Assembly: GCA_905214225.1 (NCBI GenBank)
Contig: CAJMLL010000002.1
Coordinates: 1 to 64,000, forward strand
Length of the DNA: 64,000 nt
DNA from: an uncultured bacterium
GTDB taxonomy: Bacteria > Bacillota > Clostridia > Peptostreptococcales > Anaerovoracaceae
Direction of reading: 5' to 3'
Position numbers and translations under genes: made by a program. Positions 45,015-54,384 of the stretch are shown one piece after another; positions within the stretch are counted from its first letter, which is position 1; each line of letters opens with the position of its first letter. Below the pieces are notes generated by a model. That model did no database searches, had not been told where the DNA came from, and saw nothing but the letters and a program-made list of their open reading frames with translations.

Positions 45015-46460
45015 TCAGTTATTTTCTGTGACGGGAAATTCCTTTAGAATCTGCCGCCAGCTTTCTGTCATATCCTTTACTGCATCGGAAATCTCTTCCA
45101 GCGGAATCTGATTATAATAGAAGAGAAGGCCGCATTTTCCCGGAGCGGATTCTGACGGAAGCGGCAGGATTTTCAGGCGGAGGGCTTCGGCAGCACCGCA
45201 GAGCCGGCGGGAAATTTCCGGCGCTGCCTGGTCTGGAACGGTTTCCGGAAGACGGACGACCAGCGGAATGTGGATGCCGGAACTCCGGTTCAGGGTGGTC
45301 AGGAAATCAGGAGCGCTGTGCTCCAGTGCGCGCAGAGCGGTTTTCAGTTTCTGCGCGTAGAGGGTGCGGAGCTTTTTCAGATGGATGCCGTAGTAGCCGC
45401 GTTCCATGTAGAGGGCCAGGGTCAGCTGTTCCGTCTTGGAACTGGTCTGGTCGTACTGGGATTTTATGCTCTGGAAAATTTCTGCAAGGGGCTCCGGCAG
45501 GACCATGTAGCTCATACGGATTGCGGCAAACAGGGTGGAGGAGAAGGAGCCCAGGTAGACGACGGGAGAGCCGGTCCGCAGCCCCTGCAGGGAAGGAATC
45601 GGTTTTCCGAAGTAACGCAGTTCACTGTCGTAGTCGTCTTCCATGATCAGGCTGTGATTCCGCTCCGCCCAGTCCAGAAGCTGATAGCGCCGTCCGACCG
45701 GCATGACGCTTCCGGTCGGAAACTGATTGGAAGGATTGACATAGACGGCGGAAGAGACGTTCTCCGGCAGCTGCTCGATGACGATTCCATCCTTTCTGAC
45801 GGGAATTGGCATAACGGAGTATCCGTTATCCCGGAAAATTTTCTGCACCGGCTGATATCCCGGATCTTCCGTGGCGATCAGATGGACATTCATTTCATTC
45901 AGAATCCGTACCAGGTGGCTGGTCAGCTGCTGTGTGCCCGCGCTGATGACAATCTGCTGAGGAGTACAGTTTACCCCGCGAGCATTGTAGACATAGCGGG
46001 AAATTTCTTCCCGGAGCGCCGGCTCTCCCTGGGGATCAGCTTCAGAGAGAAGCAGAGACGGGTATTCATTCAGAACCTTTGACATACATTTTTTCCACTT
46101 TGCATAATTGAAACTGGATAAGTCATAGCGGTATTTCGGCTCCCGGGTGATGGATTTCTGAAAGGATTCCCGGTGAGCCTCTGCGGACGGGCGGATCTGC
46201 GGTGCCGCGCTGCGCAGATCTTCCGCGTAGTATCCGGACTGGGGGCGGCTGGCCGCGTATCCTTCTACAACCAGCTGGTTATAGGCGGCCTGCACCGTGG
46301 TGATGCTGACGGAAAGCTGCAGGGAGAGAACGCGCAGCGAAGGCAGTTTTTCTCCCGGCTGTATCCGCCCGTCCTCAATCGCCGCCTGGAACCAGTGAAA
46401 CAACTGTGTATACATTGGGTCCTTGGAATTGTGGTCAAGAACCAAAGATAATAGGTTCAT
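45015..46460 (-). CDS. MocR-family (GntR/aminotransferase) transcriptional regulator
   Basis: A 481-residue fusion of a GntR winged helix (residues 1-75: YTQLFHWFQAAIEDGRIQPGEKLPSLRVL, then SITTVQAAYNQLV) with a fold-type I aminotransferase-like domain that binds PLP. In the latter, AGTQQLTSHLVR, YVNPSNQFPTGSVMP and EDDYDSELRY are visible. MocR/PdxR proteins sense PLP or its adducts and control vitamin B6, GABA or related genes. The start follows AGAGGAAGG. It is divergent from an ECF S component, with a large inverted repeat between them, which suggests vitamin B6 uptake control. Confidence 0.92.
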   Translation of the reverse strand: MNLLSLVLDHNSKDPMYTQLFHWFQAAIEDGRIQPGEKLPSLRVLSLQLSVSITTVQAAYNQLVVEGYAASRPQSGYYAEDLRSAAPQIRPSAEAHRESFQKSITREPKYRYDLSSFNYAKWKKCMSKVLNEYPSLLLSEADPQGEPALREEISRYVYNARGVNCTPQQIVISAGTQQLTSHLVRILNEMNVHLIATEDPGYQPVQKIFRDNGYSVMPIPVRKDGIVIEQLPENVSSAVYVNPSNQFPTGSVMPVGRRYQLLDWAERNHSLIMEDDYDSELRYFGKPIPSLQGLRTGSPVVYLGSFSSTLFAAIRMSYMVLPEPLAEIFQSIKSQYDQTSSKTEQLTLALYMERGYYGIHLKKLRTLYAQKLKTALRALEHSAPDFLTTLNRSSGIHIPLVVRLPETVPDQAAPEISRRLCGAAEALRLKILPLPSESAPGKCGLLFYYNQIPLEEISDAVKDMTESWRQILKEFPVTENN

Positions 46461-46512
46461 TTTCCTTCCTCTCTTTAACTGTATGTGTAAAAATAAATAA
46501 ATTTGCCTATTT

Positions 46513-46540
46513 CTATAATAACACTTCGGTGCTATCATAG
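46513..46540. promoter_or_regulatory. Candidate MocR operator in the divergent region
   Basis: The arms CTATAATAACAC and GTGCTATCATAG are complementary at 10 of 12 positions around TTCG. The element overlaps -10-like boxes for both directions (TATAAT and TATCAT on plus; TATTAT on minus). It is the only strong repeat between the two start codons. Confidence 0.55.
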
Positions 46541-46577
46541 TCTACACAAACAAGATAAAGGGAAGGGAGTTTTAATC

Positions 46578-47162
46578 ATGCAGAACGGAAGAAGAGAAAG
46601 TAAACTGAACACACTGGTACTCACCGCAATGATGATGTGCCTGATTCTGGTTTCCACATATTTCTTTAAGATCCCGACGATTGCAACCAAGGGATATGTA
46701 CATCTGGGCGATGCGGCAATTTTCCTCGCTGTCATGCTGCTCGGAAAGAAAAACGGCGCCATTGCGGCAGGTATTGGTTCCTGCCTGTCTGACCTGATCG
46801 GCGGATACGCTTACTACGCACCGTGGACCCTGGGAACCAAGTTCCTGATGGCCCTGGTCGCAGGTCTGTTCCTGGACCACGCCGCAAAGAAATATGCCGG
46901 AAGAGAAAAGCACCGTCATATTCTGTCCGCATTTGAGATCTTCGGCATGATCGTCGGAGGATTCGTCATGGTTGCCGGATATGCTCTGGCTGCAAAGGTA
47001 ATGTACGGAACTTGGGCCATTGCCCTCGCCAGCGTACCGGAAAATATCGGCCAGTTCAGTGTCGGCATCGTCATCTCCATCGTCGTTGCCACAGCACTGC
47101 AGCACACACCTGTACGCCAGTATTTCACCAGCACAAGCATGTGTGTAAAAAGCGCAAATTAG
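46578..47162 (+). CDS. ECF transporter S component (possibly vitamin B6-related)
   Basis: A 194-residue six-helix S component of the ECF-type riboflavin/HmpT/PdxU-like group: LVLTAMMMCLILVSTYFF, GYVHLGDAAIFLAVMLLGKKNGAIAAGIGSCLSDLIGGYA and YAPWTLGTKFLMALVAG are characteristic. It would bind a vitamin and dock to the shared EcfAAT module. The divergent MocR regulator favours pyridoxine, pyridoxal or a related pyrimidine; this is inference from context. GAAGGGAG precedes the ATG. Confidence 0.85.
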   Translation: MQNGRRESKLNTLVLTAMMMCLILVSTYFFKIPTIATKGYVHLGDAAIFLAVMLLGKKNGAIAAGIGSCLSDLIGGYAYYAPWTLGTKFLMALVAGLFLDHAAKKYAGREKHRHILSAFEIFGMIVGGFVMVAGYALAAKVMYGTWAIALASVPENIGQFSVGIVISIVVATALQHTPVRQYFTSTSMCVKSAN

Positions 47163-47210
47163 TGTTTAAACCCATGTCCTTAAGGATAAGAAATTATATA
47201 AGGCAGAAGA

Positions 47211-47239
47211 AGAGAGGCCGGTTTAATCAGGCCTCTTTT
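47211..47239 (+). terminator. Terminator 1 after the ECF S component
   Basis: AGAGGCC and GGCCTCT pair around a ten-base loop, followed by TTTTC. Confidence 0.82.
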
Positions 47240-47250
47240 CTTATACGCAG

Positions 47251-47276
47251 AGGGCCGGCTGCAGGGCCCTTTTTTC
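47251..47276 (+). terminator. Terminator 2 after the ECF S component
   Basis: AGGGCC pairs with GGCCCT, followed by six T. With the previous hairpin it forms a tandem terminator 12 bases apart. Confidence 0.8.
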
Positions 47277-47367
47277 AACGATACAAGTGCCGCAGGAGAG
47301 CCGCGGCCCGGAAAAGAAGACGGGCCGGAAAGGAAAGCACCATGGCGGCAGGATAGGGGACAAGAGA

Positions 47368-48000
47368 ATGAGTACAGCACAGGGGAGACACGAACTGAAT
47401 TATTTTACCATCGGTTCATCCATCGGCGGAAACCAGGAATGGTTCTGTGATCCGATGATGCGTCTCGGCGGATGCGCCGCGGAAACCGCCTGCGACAGTT
47501 CCATCTGGTTTTCACTGCATTTCGGCAGACAGCTCTATCCGTTCGATGTCCACAATCTCAGAAAGAAAGACTATAAAGCCTTTGGTGCCCAGATGAAACC
47601 TTACCTGAGACCGAGATTCCGCGGCATCGACCGCCTCAGCATTTATACAGATGGATTCGGCGCCTACCTGCGCCAGCACGGAGAGACCGGCATCCAGATG
47701 GAAGAGTTCTCCGGAGACATGCCGCAGGAAATCGCCTTTCAGCGAATTGCAGGGCAAATTGACGCGGAAATTCCCGTTCCGATGCTGATGTTAAAACATC
47801 AGGACCGCCGTTTTGAGGATTACGTCTGGCACTGGTTCATCCTGGCCGGTTACGACGCAGACACCCGGCAGGTGAAAACCGTCACCTACAGCGAGGCGGA
47901 ATGGGTGGATTTCCCGGCACTCTGGAACACCGGTTATGCGGAGAAAGGAGGGCTGATCCTCTTCCATCTTTCGGATGAGGAAGTCAGTCAGGCTGTATAA
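47368..48000 (+). CDS. Uncharacterised protein, possibly papain/C39-like
   Basis: A 210-residue soluble protein that I do not recognise as a named enzyme. It begins YFTIGSSIGGNQEWFCDPMMRLGGCAAETACDS and later has YVWHWFILAGYDADTRQV. The layout of Cys36 after Gly-Gly, His155 in WHWFILAGYD and Asp163 resembles papain-fold C39-like peptidases or acyltransferases, where Cys and His are catalytic. That is a fold guess. No signal peptide is seen. The start follows AGGGGAC; upstream open codons are low-complexity and basic. Confidence 0.65.
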   Translation: MSTAQGRHELNYFTIGSSIGGNQEWFCDPMMRLGGCAAETACDSSIWFSLHFGRQLYPFDVHNLRKKDYKAFGAQMKPYLRPRFRGIDRLSIYTDGFGAYLRQHGETGIQMEEFSGDMPQEIAFQRIAGQIDAEIPVPMLMLKHQDRRFEDYVWHWFILAGYDADTRQVKTVTYSEAEWVDFPALWNTGYAEKGGLILFHLSDEEVSQAV

Positions 48001-48087
48001 ACTCCCGGAATGTGATAAAATATAGATAGTAACGGACAAAAGTAATGCGCAAGGGAAAAGAACGATGCGGATAACGGGAGGCATATT

Positions 48088-48813
48088 ATGGATCCGAGAT
48101 TAAAGAAAATCGTAGACGCGTCAGATAATATCGTATTTTTCGGAGGAGCAGGAGTCTCTACGGAAAGCGGAGTACCGGATTTCCGTTCAGAATCCGGTCT
48201 CTACCACGCAAAACAGAAGTACGGCTATGCGCCAGAAGTCATGCTGTCACACACCTTCTATATGCAGCACACGAAGGAATTCTGGAAATACTATAAAGAA
48301 AATCTGATCCATCCGGAAGCAGAGCCGAACGACGCGCATAGGGCGCTGGCGAAACTGGAGCAGATGGGAAAACTGAAAGCCATCGTCACCCAGAACATCG
48401 ACGGCCTCCACCAGAAAGCCGGCAGCAAGACTGTTTATGAAGTCCACGGCAGCGTCAACCGGAATTACTGCGAGAAATGCCATAAGTTCTATGATCTGGA
48501 CTACGTTATGGATGAAAACAACTGCAGAGACGGCATTCCTTACTGCAGCTGCGGCGGCAGAGTCAAGCCGGATGTCGTTCTTTATGAAGAGTCTCTGGAT
48601 GAGGCACAGATCACCGGCGCAGTGAACGCCATCAGCAATGCAGATGTCCTGATCATCGGCGGAACATCCCTGGTCGTCTATCCGGCGGCAGGCTTCATCA
48701 ACTATTTCCGCGGCAGCCATCTGGTCCTGATAAACAAGTCCGAGACTTCCTATGATGATCGGGCAGATCTGGTGATCCACGATTCCATCGGCAAAGTCAT
48801 GAAGATGGAATAA
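48088..48813 (+). CDS. NAD-dependent protein deacylase (sirtuin)
   Basis: A 241-residue Sir2/CobB-family enzyme removing acyl groups from lysines with NAD+. GAGVSTESGVPDFRS (NAD site), TQNIDGLHQKAG, the catalytic His in EVHGSVNRNYC and the zinc cysteines (CEKC, then CSCGG) are present. GTSLVVYPAAGF completes the NAD pocket. Deacylation would link lysine acetylation from acetyl-CoA or acetyl-phosphate to NAD status. GGGAGG precedes the ATG; surE follows by 34 bases and may be co-transcribed. Confidence 0.95.
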   Translation: MDPRLKKIVDASDNIVFFGGAGVSTESGVPDFRSESGLYHAKQKYGYAPEVMLSHTFYMQHTKEFWKYYKENLIHPEAEPNDAHRALAKLEQMGKLKAIVTQNIDGLHQKAGSKTVYEVHGSVNRNYCEKCHKFYDLDYVMDENNCRDGIPYCSCGGRVKPDVVLYEESLDEAQITGAVNAISNADVLIIGGTSLVVYPAAGFINYFRGSHLVLINKSETSYDDRADLVIHDSIGKVMKME

Positions 48814-48847
48814 CAAAACAGAAAGAAGCAAGGAGAAACTTGAATTT

Positions 48848-49597
48848 ATGAATATCCTACTGGTGAATGACGACGGCATTCAGGCACGGGGAATCCGGGA
48901 ACTGGCAGAGGAGCTTTCTTCCGCCGGTGACATCTACATCTGTGCTCCTGACCGGCAGCGCAGCGGAAAGAGCCATTCCATCACAATCGGCGAGCACATA
49001 TATGTGCAGGATGTTTCCTTCCCCGGTGCCCGTGAGGCGCTTCAGACCACGGGAACACCGGCAGACTGCACCAAGATCGGCCTGCAGTTCTTTAAGGACC
49101 AGGGTGTAAACATGGACATTGTCTACTCCGGAATCAATCTGGGAAGCAATCTCGGAGTTGACACCCTGTATTCCGGAACGGTCGGATCAGCCATGGAAGC
49201 TGCGGTCAGCGGATATCCGGCGGCAGCCGTTTCTGTAGGCGGCCATACGCCGGAACACTTCGAGGCCGCCAGAGCCCTTGCGCGGTGCGTTTTGTCGATG
49301 AAAGACGAGATCCCGGCCGATTCTCTGATCAATATTAATGTCCCGGATCTTCCGAAGGAAGAGCTGAAGGGGGTTCTGATCACACGGCTGGGACACCGGA
49401 ATTTCAAGGACGGCTTCCGGCTGCAGGAGGATGGCGGCTACAGACTCATGGGAAATCCACAGGACTTCAGTCAGGCGGATACGGCTTATGATCTGGCGGC
49501 GTTCGCGCAGGGGTACGCGTCTGTCACGCCGGTGTCGTTCGACCGGACCAATATGAAATGGCTGGCTTCTCTGCATGCTGACCGTTTCCAATATTAA
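48848..49597 (+). CDS. surE: 5'/3'-nucleotidase SurE
   Basis: A 249-residue SurE-family phosphatase acting on nucleoside monophosphates. The start MNILLVNDDGIQARGIREL has the metal-binding Asp-Asp (residues 8-9), APDRQRSGKSHSIT carries a conserved Ser, and YSGINLGSNLGVDTLYSGTVGSAMEA holds the metal-binding Asn. It lies 34 bases after the sirtuin gene with AAGGAG upstream. Confidence 0.96.
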   Translation: MNILLVNDDGIQARGIRELAEELSSAGDIYICAPDRQRSGKSHSITIGEHIYVQDVSFPGAREALQTTGTPADCTKIGLQFFKDQGVNMDIVYSGINLGSNLGVDTLYSGTVGSAMEAAVSGYPAAAVSVGGHTPEHFEAARALARCVLSMKDEIPADSLININVPDLPKEELKGVLITRLGHRNFKDGFRLQEDGGYRLMGNPQDFSQADTAYDLAAFAQGYASVTPVSFDRTNMKWLASLHADRFQY

Positions 49598-49765
49598 ATT
49601 CAGCCTATATCAGCCTATATAGATAAAGAGAATAAAGATCGTGAAATCTGTTTGACCTGTTTAATTCTATTGTGGTCATGGGTATAATGGGTTGGTAACG
49701 AACAGATGAGTACACGATAAGAACCGAAAGAGGCAGAGGCGCGCAGAAAAGGGGTTAGTATATTT

Positions 49766-50983
49766 ATGAGCAATGAGAAATGGACACATTCACTGAGCCG
49801 TATGACGGAGCAGGATGTGGAAACGCTCAGAAGTTACTGTAATGGATATGACTATCAGGGGGCCGGGTTTACATTCCTTGCCAACTATATCTGGCGGCAG
49901 GATTATGATCTGAACTGGGAGGAAATGGATTCCTACCTGATGTTCGAGAATGTCTTCCAGATGGAAGACGGAAGAGATGCCGGTGTCTTCGTCATGCCGC
50001 TGACGAAAACCGGGAGCTATGAGAAGGAAAGCCTGAGAAAGGCGATTCTGGAAGGCCGGAAGAGATTTACGGAGAAGGGAATTCCGTTCTCTGTGCGTCT
50101 GATTCCGGGCGGACTGAAAGAAATTCTTCAGGAGGCTGTGCCGGAGCTGGAGTTCGAGCATGACCGCGACGATGACGAGTATGTCTACGACCGCGGCAAG
50201 CTCACTACCCTGAGCGGCCGCGCCCTTCATAAAAAGAAGAATCACATGAACTATTTCAAGAAGAATTTTGAATACGAGGCAAAACCGCTGACGAAGGACA
50301 TGAAGTCGGAGATTATCGCCCTGACGGAGATGATCCGCGACGGAAAGGAGCGCTCGGATGATGAGATGCGCAGCCTGTCCGAGGAGCGTCACGCGATCCA
50401 TGAAATCATGAATTTCATCGACCGCGACGATGTTTATTCCGTAGGCGTTTTCATTGACGGACGTCTGCAGGCATACGCCATCGGAGAGCGTATGAGCCAG
50501 GACACAGCGGCCGAGCATTTTGAGAAGGCCAATCTGCAGTTCCGCGGTCTCTATCAGGTTGTCTGCAGCGAGTTCTGCAAGCAGCTGCCGGAAGAGATCC
50601 GTTTTGTCAACCGTGAGGAAGACATGGGACTTCCGGGTCTGCGCCACGCCAAGGAGGCGCTGAAGCCGCATCATATGTCAGAGATGTATAATGCTTGGTT
50701 CCCGGAGGATAAGGAAGAACTGCTGAACATGGGACTGATCGGAAACCAGCTGGAGGAGCGTCTGCAGAAGGAGGCTTCCGGAGAGGAGAATCCCTCAGCG
50801 TCCATGAGCGAGGATCCGCTGCGCACCGCAGAGGATAAGATCCGTAAGGACGCGGAATTCCAGGAGCACCGCGAGGAGAAACAGTTCCAGGACCATGAGT
50901 GCGGCCAGCTCGTTCCGGACGCGTCAGGAGTCTGCAGCCATTGCGCGGCAGAATGGACCTGCAGTCTGGTACATACTGCGTAG
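49766..50983 (+). CDS. DUF2156 (phosphatidylglycerol lysyltransferase C-terminal-like) protein with Cys tail
   Basis: A 405-residue protein whose first 300 residues match the DUF2156 double-GNAT fold found in MprF-type aminoacyl transferases: FTFLANYIWRQDYDLNWE, GRALHKKKNHMNYFKKNF and FVNREEDMGLPGLRHAKEALKPHHM. Soluble members are common in Clostridia; the acceptor is unknown. The last 100 residues are an acidic, charged linker ending in a Cys/His cluster (DHECG, GVCSHCAAEWTC) that could be a small zinc ribbon. A TATAAT box lies at 49683. The 3' end precedes the CCA transferase start by about 40 bases. Confidence 0.82.
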   Translation: MSNEKWTHSLSRMTEQDVETLRSYCNGYDYQGAGFTFLANYIWRQDYDLNWEEMDSYLMFENVFQMEDGRDAGVFVMPLTKTGSYEKESLRKAILEGRKRFTEKGIPFSVRLIPGGLKEILQEAVPELEFEHDRDDDEYVYDRGKLTTLSGRALHKKKNHMNYFKKNFEYEAKPLTKDMKSEIIALTEMIRDGKERSDDEMRSLSEERHAIHEIMNFIDRDDVYSVGVFIDGRLQAYAIGERMSQDTAAEHFEKANLQFRGLYQVVCSEFCKQLPEEIRFVNREEDMGLPGLRHAKEALKPHHMSEMYNAWFPEDKEELLNMGLIGNQLEERLQKEASGEENPSASMSEDPLRTAEDKIRKDAEFQEHREEKQFQDHECGQLVPDASGVCSHCAAEWTCSLVHTA

Positions 50984-51023
50984 ACAAAATATAAACGCGC
51001 AAGAGCGCATCAGGAGTATACAC

Positions 51024-52229
51024 GTGAATATCAACATACCAGAATATGTCACCGAAGTGCTGAAGAGGCTTCATGACGGAGGGTTCGAGGCGTATGTAGT
51101 CGGCGGCTGTGTCCGCGACAGCATCCTCGGCCTTGCGCCGGACGACTGGGATGTCTGTACAGAGGCGGAGCCGGATGAAATGAAGGATTGTTTCATCGGG
51201 CTCCGTTCTGTTGATACGGGAATTCAGCACGGGACAGTAACCGCGATTTCACAGGGGAAGCCGGTGGAGGTTACGACCTACCGGATTGACGGGACCTACA
51301 GCGACGGAAGACATCCGGATGACGTGACCTTTACGCGCAGTCTGAAAGAGGACCTGGCCAGAAGAGATTTTACTATCAATGCGATGGCCTATGATCCGGA
51401 GAAGGGGCTGATCGACCCGTTTTCAGGGAGAGAAGACCTGAAACAGCATCTGATCCGCTGCGTCGGAGAGCCGGAAAAGAGGTTTTCCGAAGACGCGCTG
51501 AGAATTCTCCGGGCACTCCGTTTTTCTTCCAAACTGGGCTTTGAAATTGAAGAGGAGACAGCAGGAGCGGTCCGCGAGATGGCGGAGACGGTCCGGAAAG
51601 TCGCGAGAGAGCGGGTCGGCATTGAATTTACGAAGCTTGTTATGGGTACCGGTGTTTCCGAGGTTCTTCCAGACTATCGGACAGAGCTTCAGAAATGCGG
51701 GATTTTTCCGATGGCAGACGATCCGGTTCTTCAGAGAATCCGTGAACTTCCGGAAAAACTTACGGAAAGACTCAGCGTGGTGTTTCCGGAAAAGCTGCGG
51801 AAAGCCCTGCGGGACCTGCGTCTGGACCATCAGACGATCGGAAGCTGCGAACAGATCCAGGAAGCACTTCGGGAGACGGTCAGCTGCGATAATACAGAAC
51901 TTCGCCTTCAGATGATGCGCTGGGGCAGACAGGCTGTTTCCGATATGCTGGATATCCGGAAAGTTTATCCGGAAAAAGGAAAATCAGCGCAGGATGCGGA
52001 AGAAGCCGGACAGGAACTTCAGAACATCCTGAAATCCGGGCAGGCCTGGAATCTGAAACAACTGGCGGTCACCGGCCGGGATCTCATCGATGCAGGGATT
52101 CCTCAGGGAAGACAAATCGGCGCCCTTCTGCAGAAGCTTCTGGTCATGGTTATCGAAGGAAAACTGGAAAATCAGAAGGATATACTGAAGGATGAGGCGC
52201 ACATCCTTTTCTGCAGAGAGAATTTATGA
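51024..52229 (+). CDS. cca: CCA tRNA nucleotidyltransferase
   Basis: A 401-residue class II nucleotidyltransferase that adds or repairs CCA at tRNA 3' ends. The head domain has VVGGCVRDSILG and DDWDV (metal Asp), then RRDFTINAMAYDP and the neck EDALRILRALRFSSKLGFEIE. The tRNA-Lys in this window lacks an encoded CCA, so an enzyme of this type is required. The GTG start follows AGGAG by 7 bases. The frame is open upstream into the preceding gene but without a start signal. Confidence 0.94.
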   Translation: MNINIPEYVTEVLKRLHDGGFEAYVVGGCVRDSILGLAPDDWDVCTEAEPDEMKDCFIGLRSVDTGIQHGTVTAISQGKPVEVTTYRIDGTYSDGRHPDDVTFTRSLKEDLARRDFTINAMAYDPEKGLIDPFSGREDLKQHLIRCVGEPEKRFSEDALRILRALRFSSKLGFEIEEETAGAVREMAETVRKVARERVGIEFTKLVMGTGVSEVLPDYRTELQKCGIFPMADDPVLQRIRELPEKLTERLSVVFPEKLRKALRDLRLDHQTIGSCEQIQEALRETVSCDNTELRLQMMRWGRQAVSDMLDIRKVYPEKGKSAQDAEEAGQELQNILKSGQAWNLKQLAVTGRDLIDAGIPQGRQIGALLQKLLVMVIEGKLENQKDILKDEAHILFCRENL

Positions 52230-52306
52230 TAGAATTAAAGACTAAGGATAAAGATCGCAAAAACTTTTATATACGATAAAAAACTGCATAAAGGATGGTA
52301 AGGATT

Positions 52307-53959
52307 ATGGCGGAAACAACCAGACCAAAGAATTTTATTGAAAATATTATTGATGAAGATAATGAGAAAGGAACTTACGGAGGGGAAGTCTATACGAGAT
52401 TTCCGCCTGAGCCGAACGGATTCCTGCATATCGGCCATGCGAAGTCGGTATGCCTGAACTTCGGCCTTGCAGAAGAATACGGCGGAAAGTGCAACCTGCG
52501 TTTTGACGATACCAATCCGACAAAGGAAAACGAAGTCTATGTCCGCCAGATCAAGGAAGACGTCAAGTGGCTCGGCTTTGACTGGAACAAGCTCTGCTGG
52601 GCATCCGACTACTTCGATAAGATGTACGAAGCCGCAGAAGAGCTGATCAGGAAGGGCCTGGCCTATGTGGACGATTCCACACCAGAGCAGATTAAAGAAG
52701 ACCGCGGAACCCTGACCGAGCCGGGCAAAGAAAGCCCATACAGAAACCGCAGCGTTGACGAGAACATGAAACTCTTCCACGAGATGAAAGACGGCGCTTA
52801 CGGAGATGGAGAAAAGGTTCTGCGCGCTAAGATCGATATGAGTTCCCCGAACCTGAACATGAGAGATCCGATCATCTACAGAATCTCTCACGTCACCCAT
52901 CACAACACAGGAGACAAGTGGTGCATCTATCCGATGTACGACTTTGCGCATCCGATCGAGGATGCGATTGAGGGAATCACCCATTCCGTCTGCACACTGG
53001 AGTTTGAGGACCACCGTCCTCTTTATAACTGGGTGCTGGAGAAAGTCGGCTTCTGGCCTCATCCGCCGAAGCAGATCGAGTTCGCCCGCCTGAATCTGAC
53101 CAATACCATGACCAGCAAGCGCAAGCTGAAAAAACTGGTGGACGAGGGGCTGGTCGACGGATGGGACGATCCGAGAATGCCGACCATCGCCGGAATCAGA
53201 AGAAGAGGATTCACACCGGCAGCCATCCGCGCTTTCTGCGAGGAAATCGGCGTATCCAAGTCCAACAGCACCGTTGACGTCGGCATGCTGGAGCACTTCG
53301 TCAGAAACGATCTCCAGAACCAGGTCGTCAGCAGAAATGTCGTAGAAAATCCGATCAAGGTCATCATCACCAACTATCCGGAAGGACAGAAGGAGATGCT
53401 GCCGGTTGAAAATAACAGAAACAACCCGGATCTGGGACAGCGCGAGATCCCGTTCTCCAGAGAACTGTGGATCGACGGCGACGACTTCATGGAAGTCCCG
53501 GTAAAGAAATACTTCCGCCTTTTCCCGGGCAACGAAGTCCGCTTCAAGGGCGCATACTTCGTCAAGTGTAATGAGGTCATCCATAACGAGGACGGATCCA
53601 TCAAGGAACTGCACTGCACATATGATCCGGCGACAAAGGGCGGAAACAGCAGCGACGGCCGCAAGGTAAAAGGAACAATCCACTTCGTGGAAGCATCCAC
53701 AGCCGTAAAAATCCGCATCCGCAACCTGGAGCAGCTGATGAACGTCGACGAGAACGGAGACTTTATCTTCAACGAAGCCTCCATGGGCGATACCTGGGGC
53801 TACGCAGAGCCGTCCATCGCAGATGCACAGCCGGGAGAGCGTTTCCAGTTCTTCCGCCATGGTTATTACATTGCGGACAGTAAGCTGACGACGGATTCGG
53901 AAAAGGTCTTTAACCGGATCGCGAGTCTGAAGAGTTCCTGGAAGCCGAATAAGAAGTAG
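52307..53959 (+). CDS. glnS: Glutamine--tRNA ligase
   Basis: A 550-residue class I synthetase charging tRNA-Gln. The HIGH motif reads [17 protein letters not shown], followed by [16 protein letters not shown]; the KMSKS-type loop is [10 protein letters not shown] near residue 268. The C-terminal anticodon-binding beta barrels are complete. Its presence means Gln-tRNA can be made directly rather than only through GatCAB. I chose the ATG 8 bases after AAGGATGG; another ATG lies four codons upstream within that site. Confidence 0.96.
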   Translation: MAETTRPKNFIENIIDEDNEKGTYGGEVYTRFPPEPNGFLHIGHAKSVCLNFGLAEEYGGKCNLRFDDTNPTKENEVYVRQIKEDVKWLGFDWNKLCWASDYFDKMYEAAEELIRKGLAYVDDSTPEQIKEDRGTLTEPGKESPYRNRSVDENMKLFHEMKDGAYGDGEKVLRAKIDMSSPNLNMRDPIIYRISHVTHHNTGDKWCIYPMYDFAHPIEDAIEGITHSVCTLEFEDHRPLYNWVLEKVGFWPHPPKQIEFARLNLTNTMTSKRKLKKLVDEGLVDGWDDPRMPTIAGIRRRGFTPAAIRAFCEEIGVSKSNSTVDVGMLEHFVRNDLQNQVVSRNVVENPIKVIITNYPEGQKEMLPVENNRNNPDLGQREIPFSRELWIDGDDFMEVPVKKYFRLFPGNEVRFKGAYFVKCNEVIHNEDGSIKELHCTYDPATKGGNSSDGRKVKGTIHFVEASTAVKIRIRNLEQLMNVDENGDFIFNEASMGDTWGYAEPSIADAQPGERFQFFRHGYYIADSKLTTDSEKVFNRIASLKSSWKPNKK

Positions 53960-53977
53960 TCTTTTCAGTGGCTTTTC

Positions 53978-54384
53978 AGCAGCTGCGGGAATCAGCTGCT
54001 TCCGGCGGCGAGCTCCGCATCGGACGAGACGGAGACAGGTAAAGGAAGACGTGCAGGAAATGTCGGCGGTCGTTGCAAACGGGTGACGGTAACGGTGCTC
54101 CGACCGCTCGTCATTTTAGCTGCACGTCTTCTGTCTCGTCAGCGATGCTTCGCAAAGCGTCATCACCGGATGCTGCCTTGATCATGCTATTCAGATACTG
54201 AAAACGACTGATTTTATATCGGATTCCAGTGTCTGTTTCAGGATCTGCGATCGGGTTAAAGGGAAATTTGCTGCAGGCGCTGCCGGAGTCTGACCGGGCT
54301 GCGCTGGCTGCTTCAAAAACAGTCAGACGTAAATCTGATATTTAATGATATTTCAAGCTCTGTGATTTTTTTGCAGAGTTTTTT
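53978..54384 (+). ncRNA. Candidate structured RNA downstream of glnS
   Basis: No open frame with coding features is present, but stem-loops follow one another. They are AGCAGCTG/CAGCTGCT (53978-54000); a long rod (54008-54153); CAGATACTGAAA/TTTCAGGATCTG (54192-54247, one mismatch); GTCTGAC/GTCAGAC (54288-54328); and a weak CTCTG/CAGAG hairpin with TTTTTT (54358-54384). The rod has GCATCG/CGATGC, GACGAGAC/GTCTCGTC, an 11-bp perfect AAGACGTGCAG/CTGCACGTCTT and an inner GCGGTCG/CGACCGC. This could be a 3'-UTR RNA or independent sRNA. I match it to no known family. Confidence 0.35.

Noticed and set aside
49602..49621. Short direct repeat CAGCCTATAT twice after surE
   Set aside because: Only two ten-base copies, no structure or T-run; too little to support a repeat element or array.
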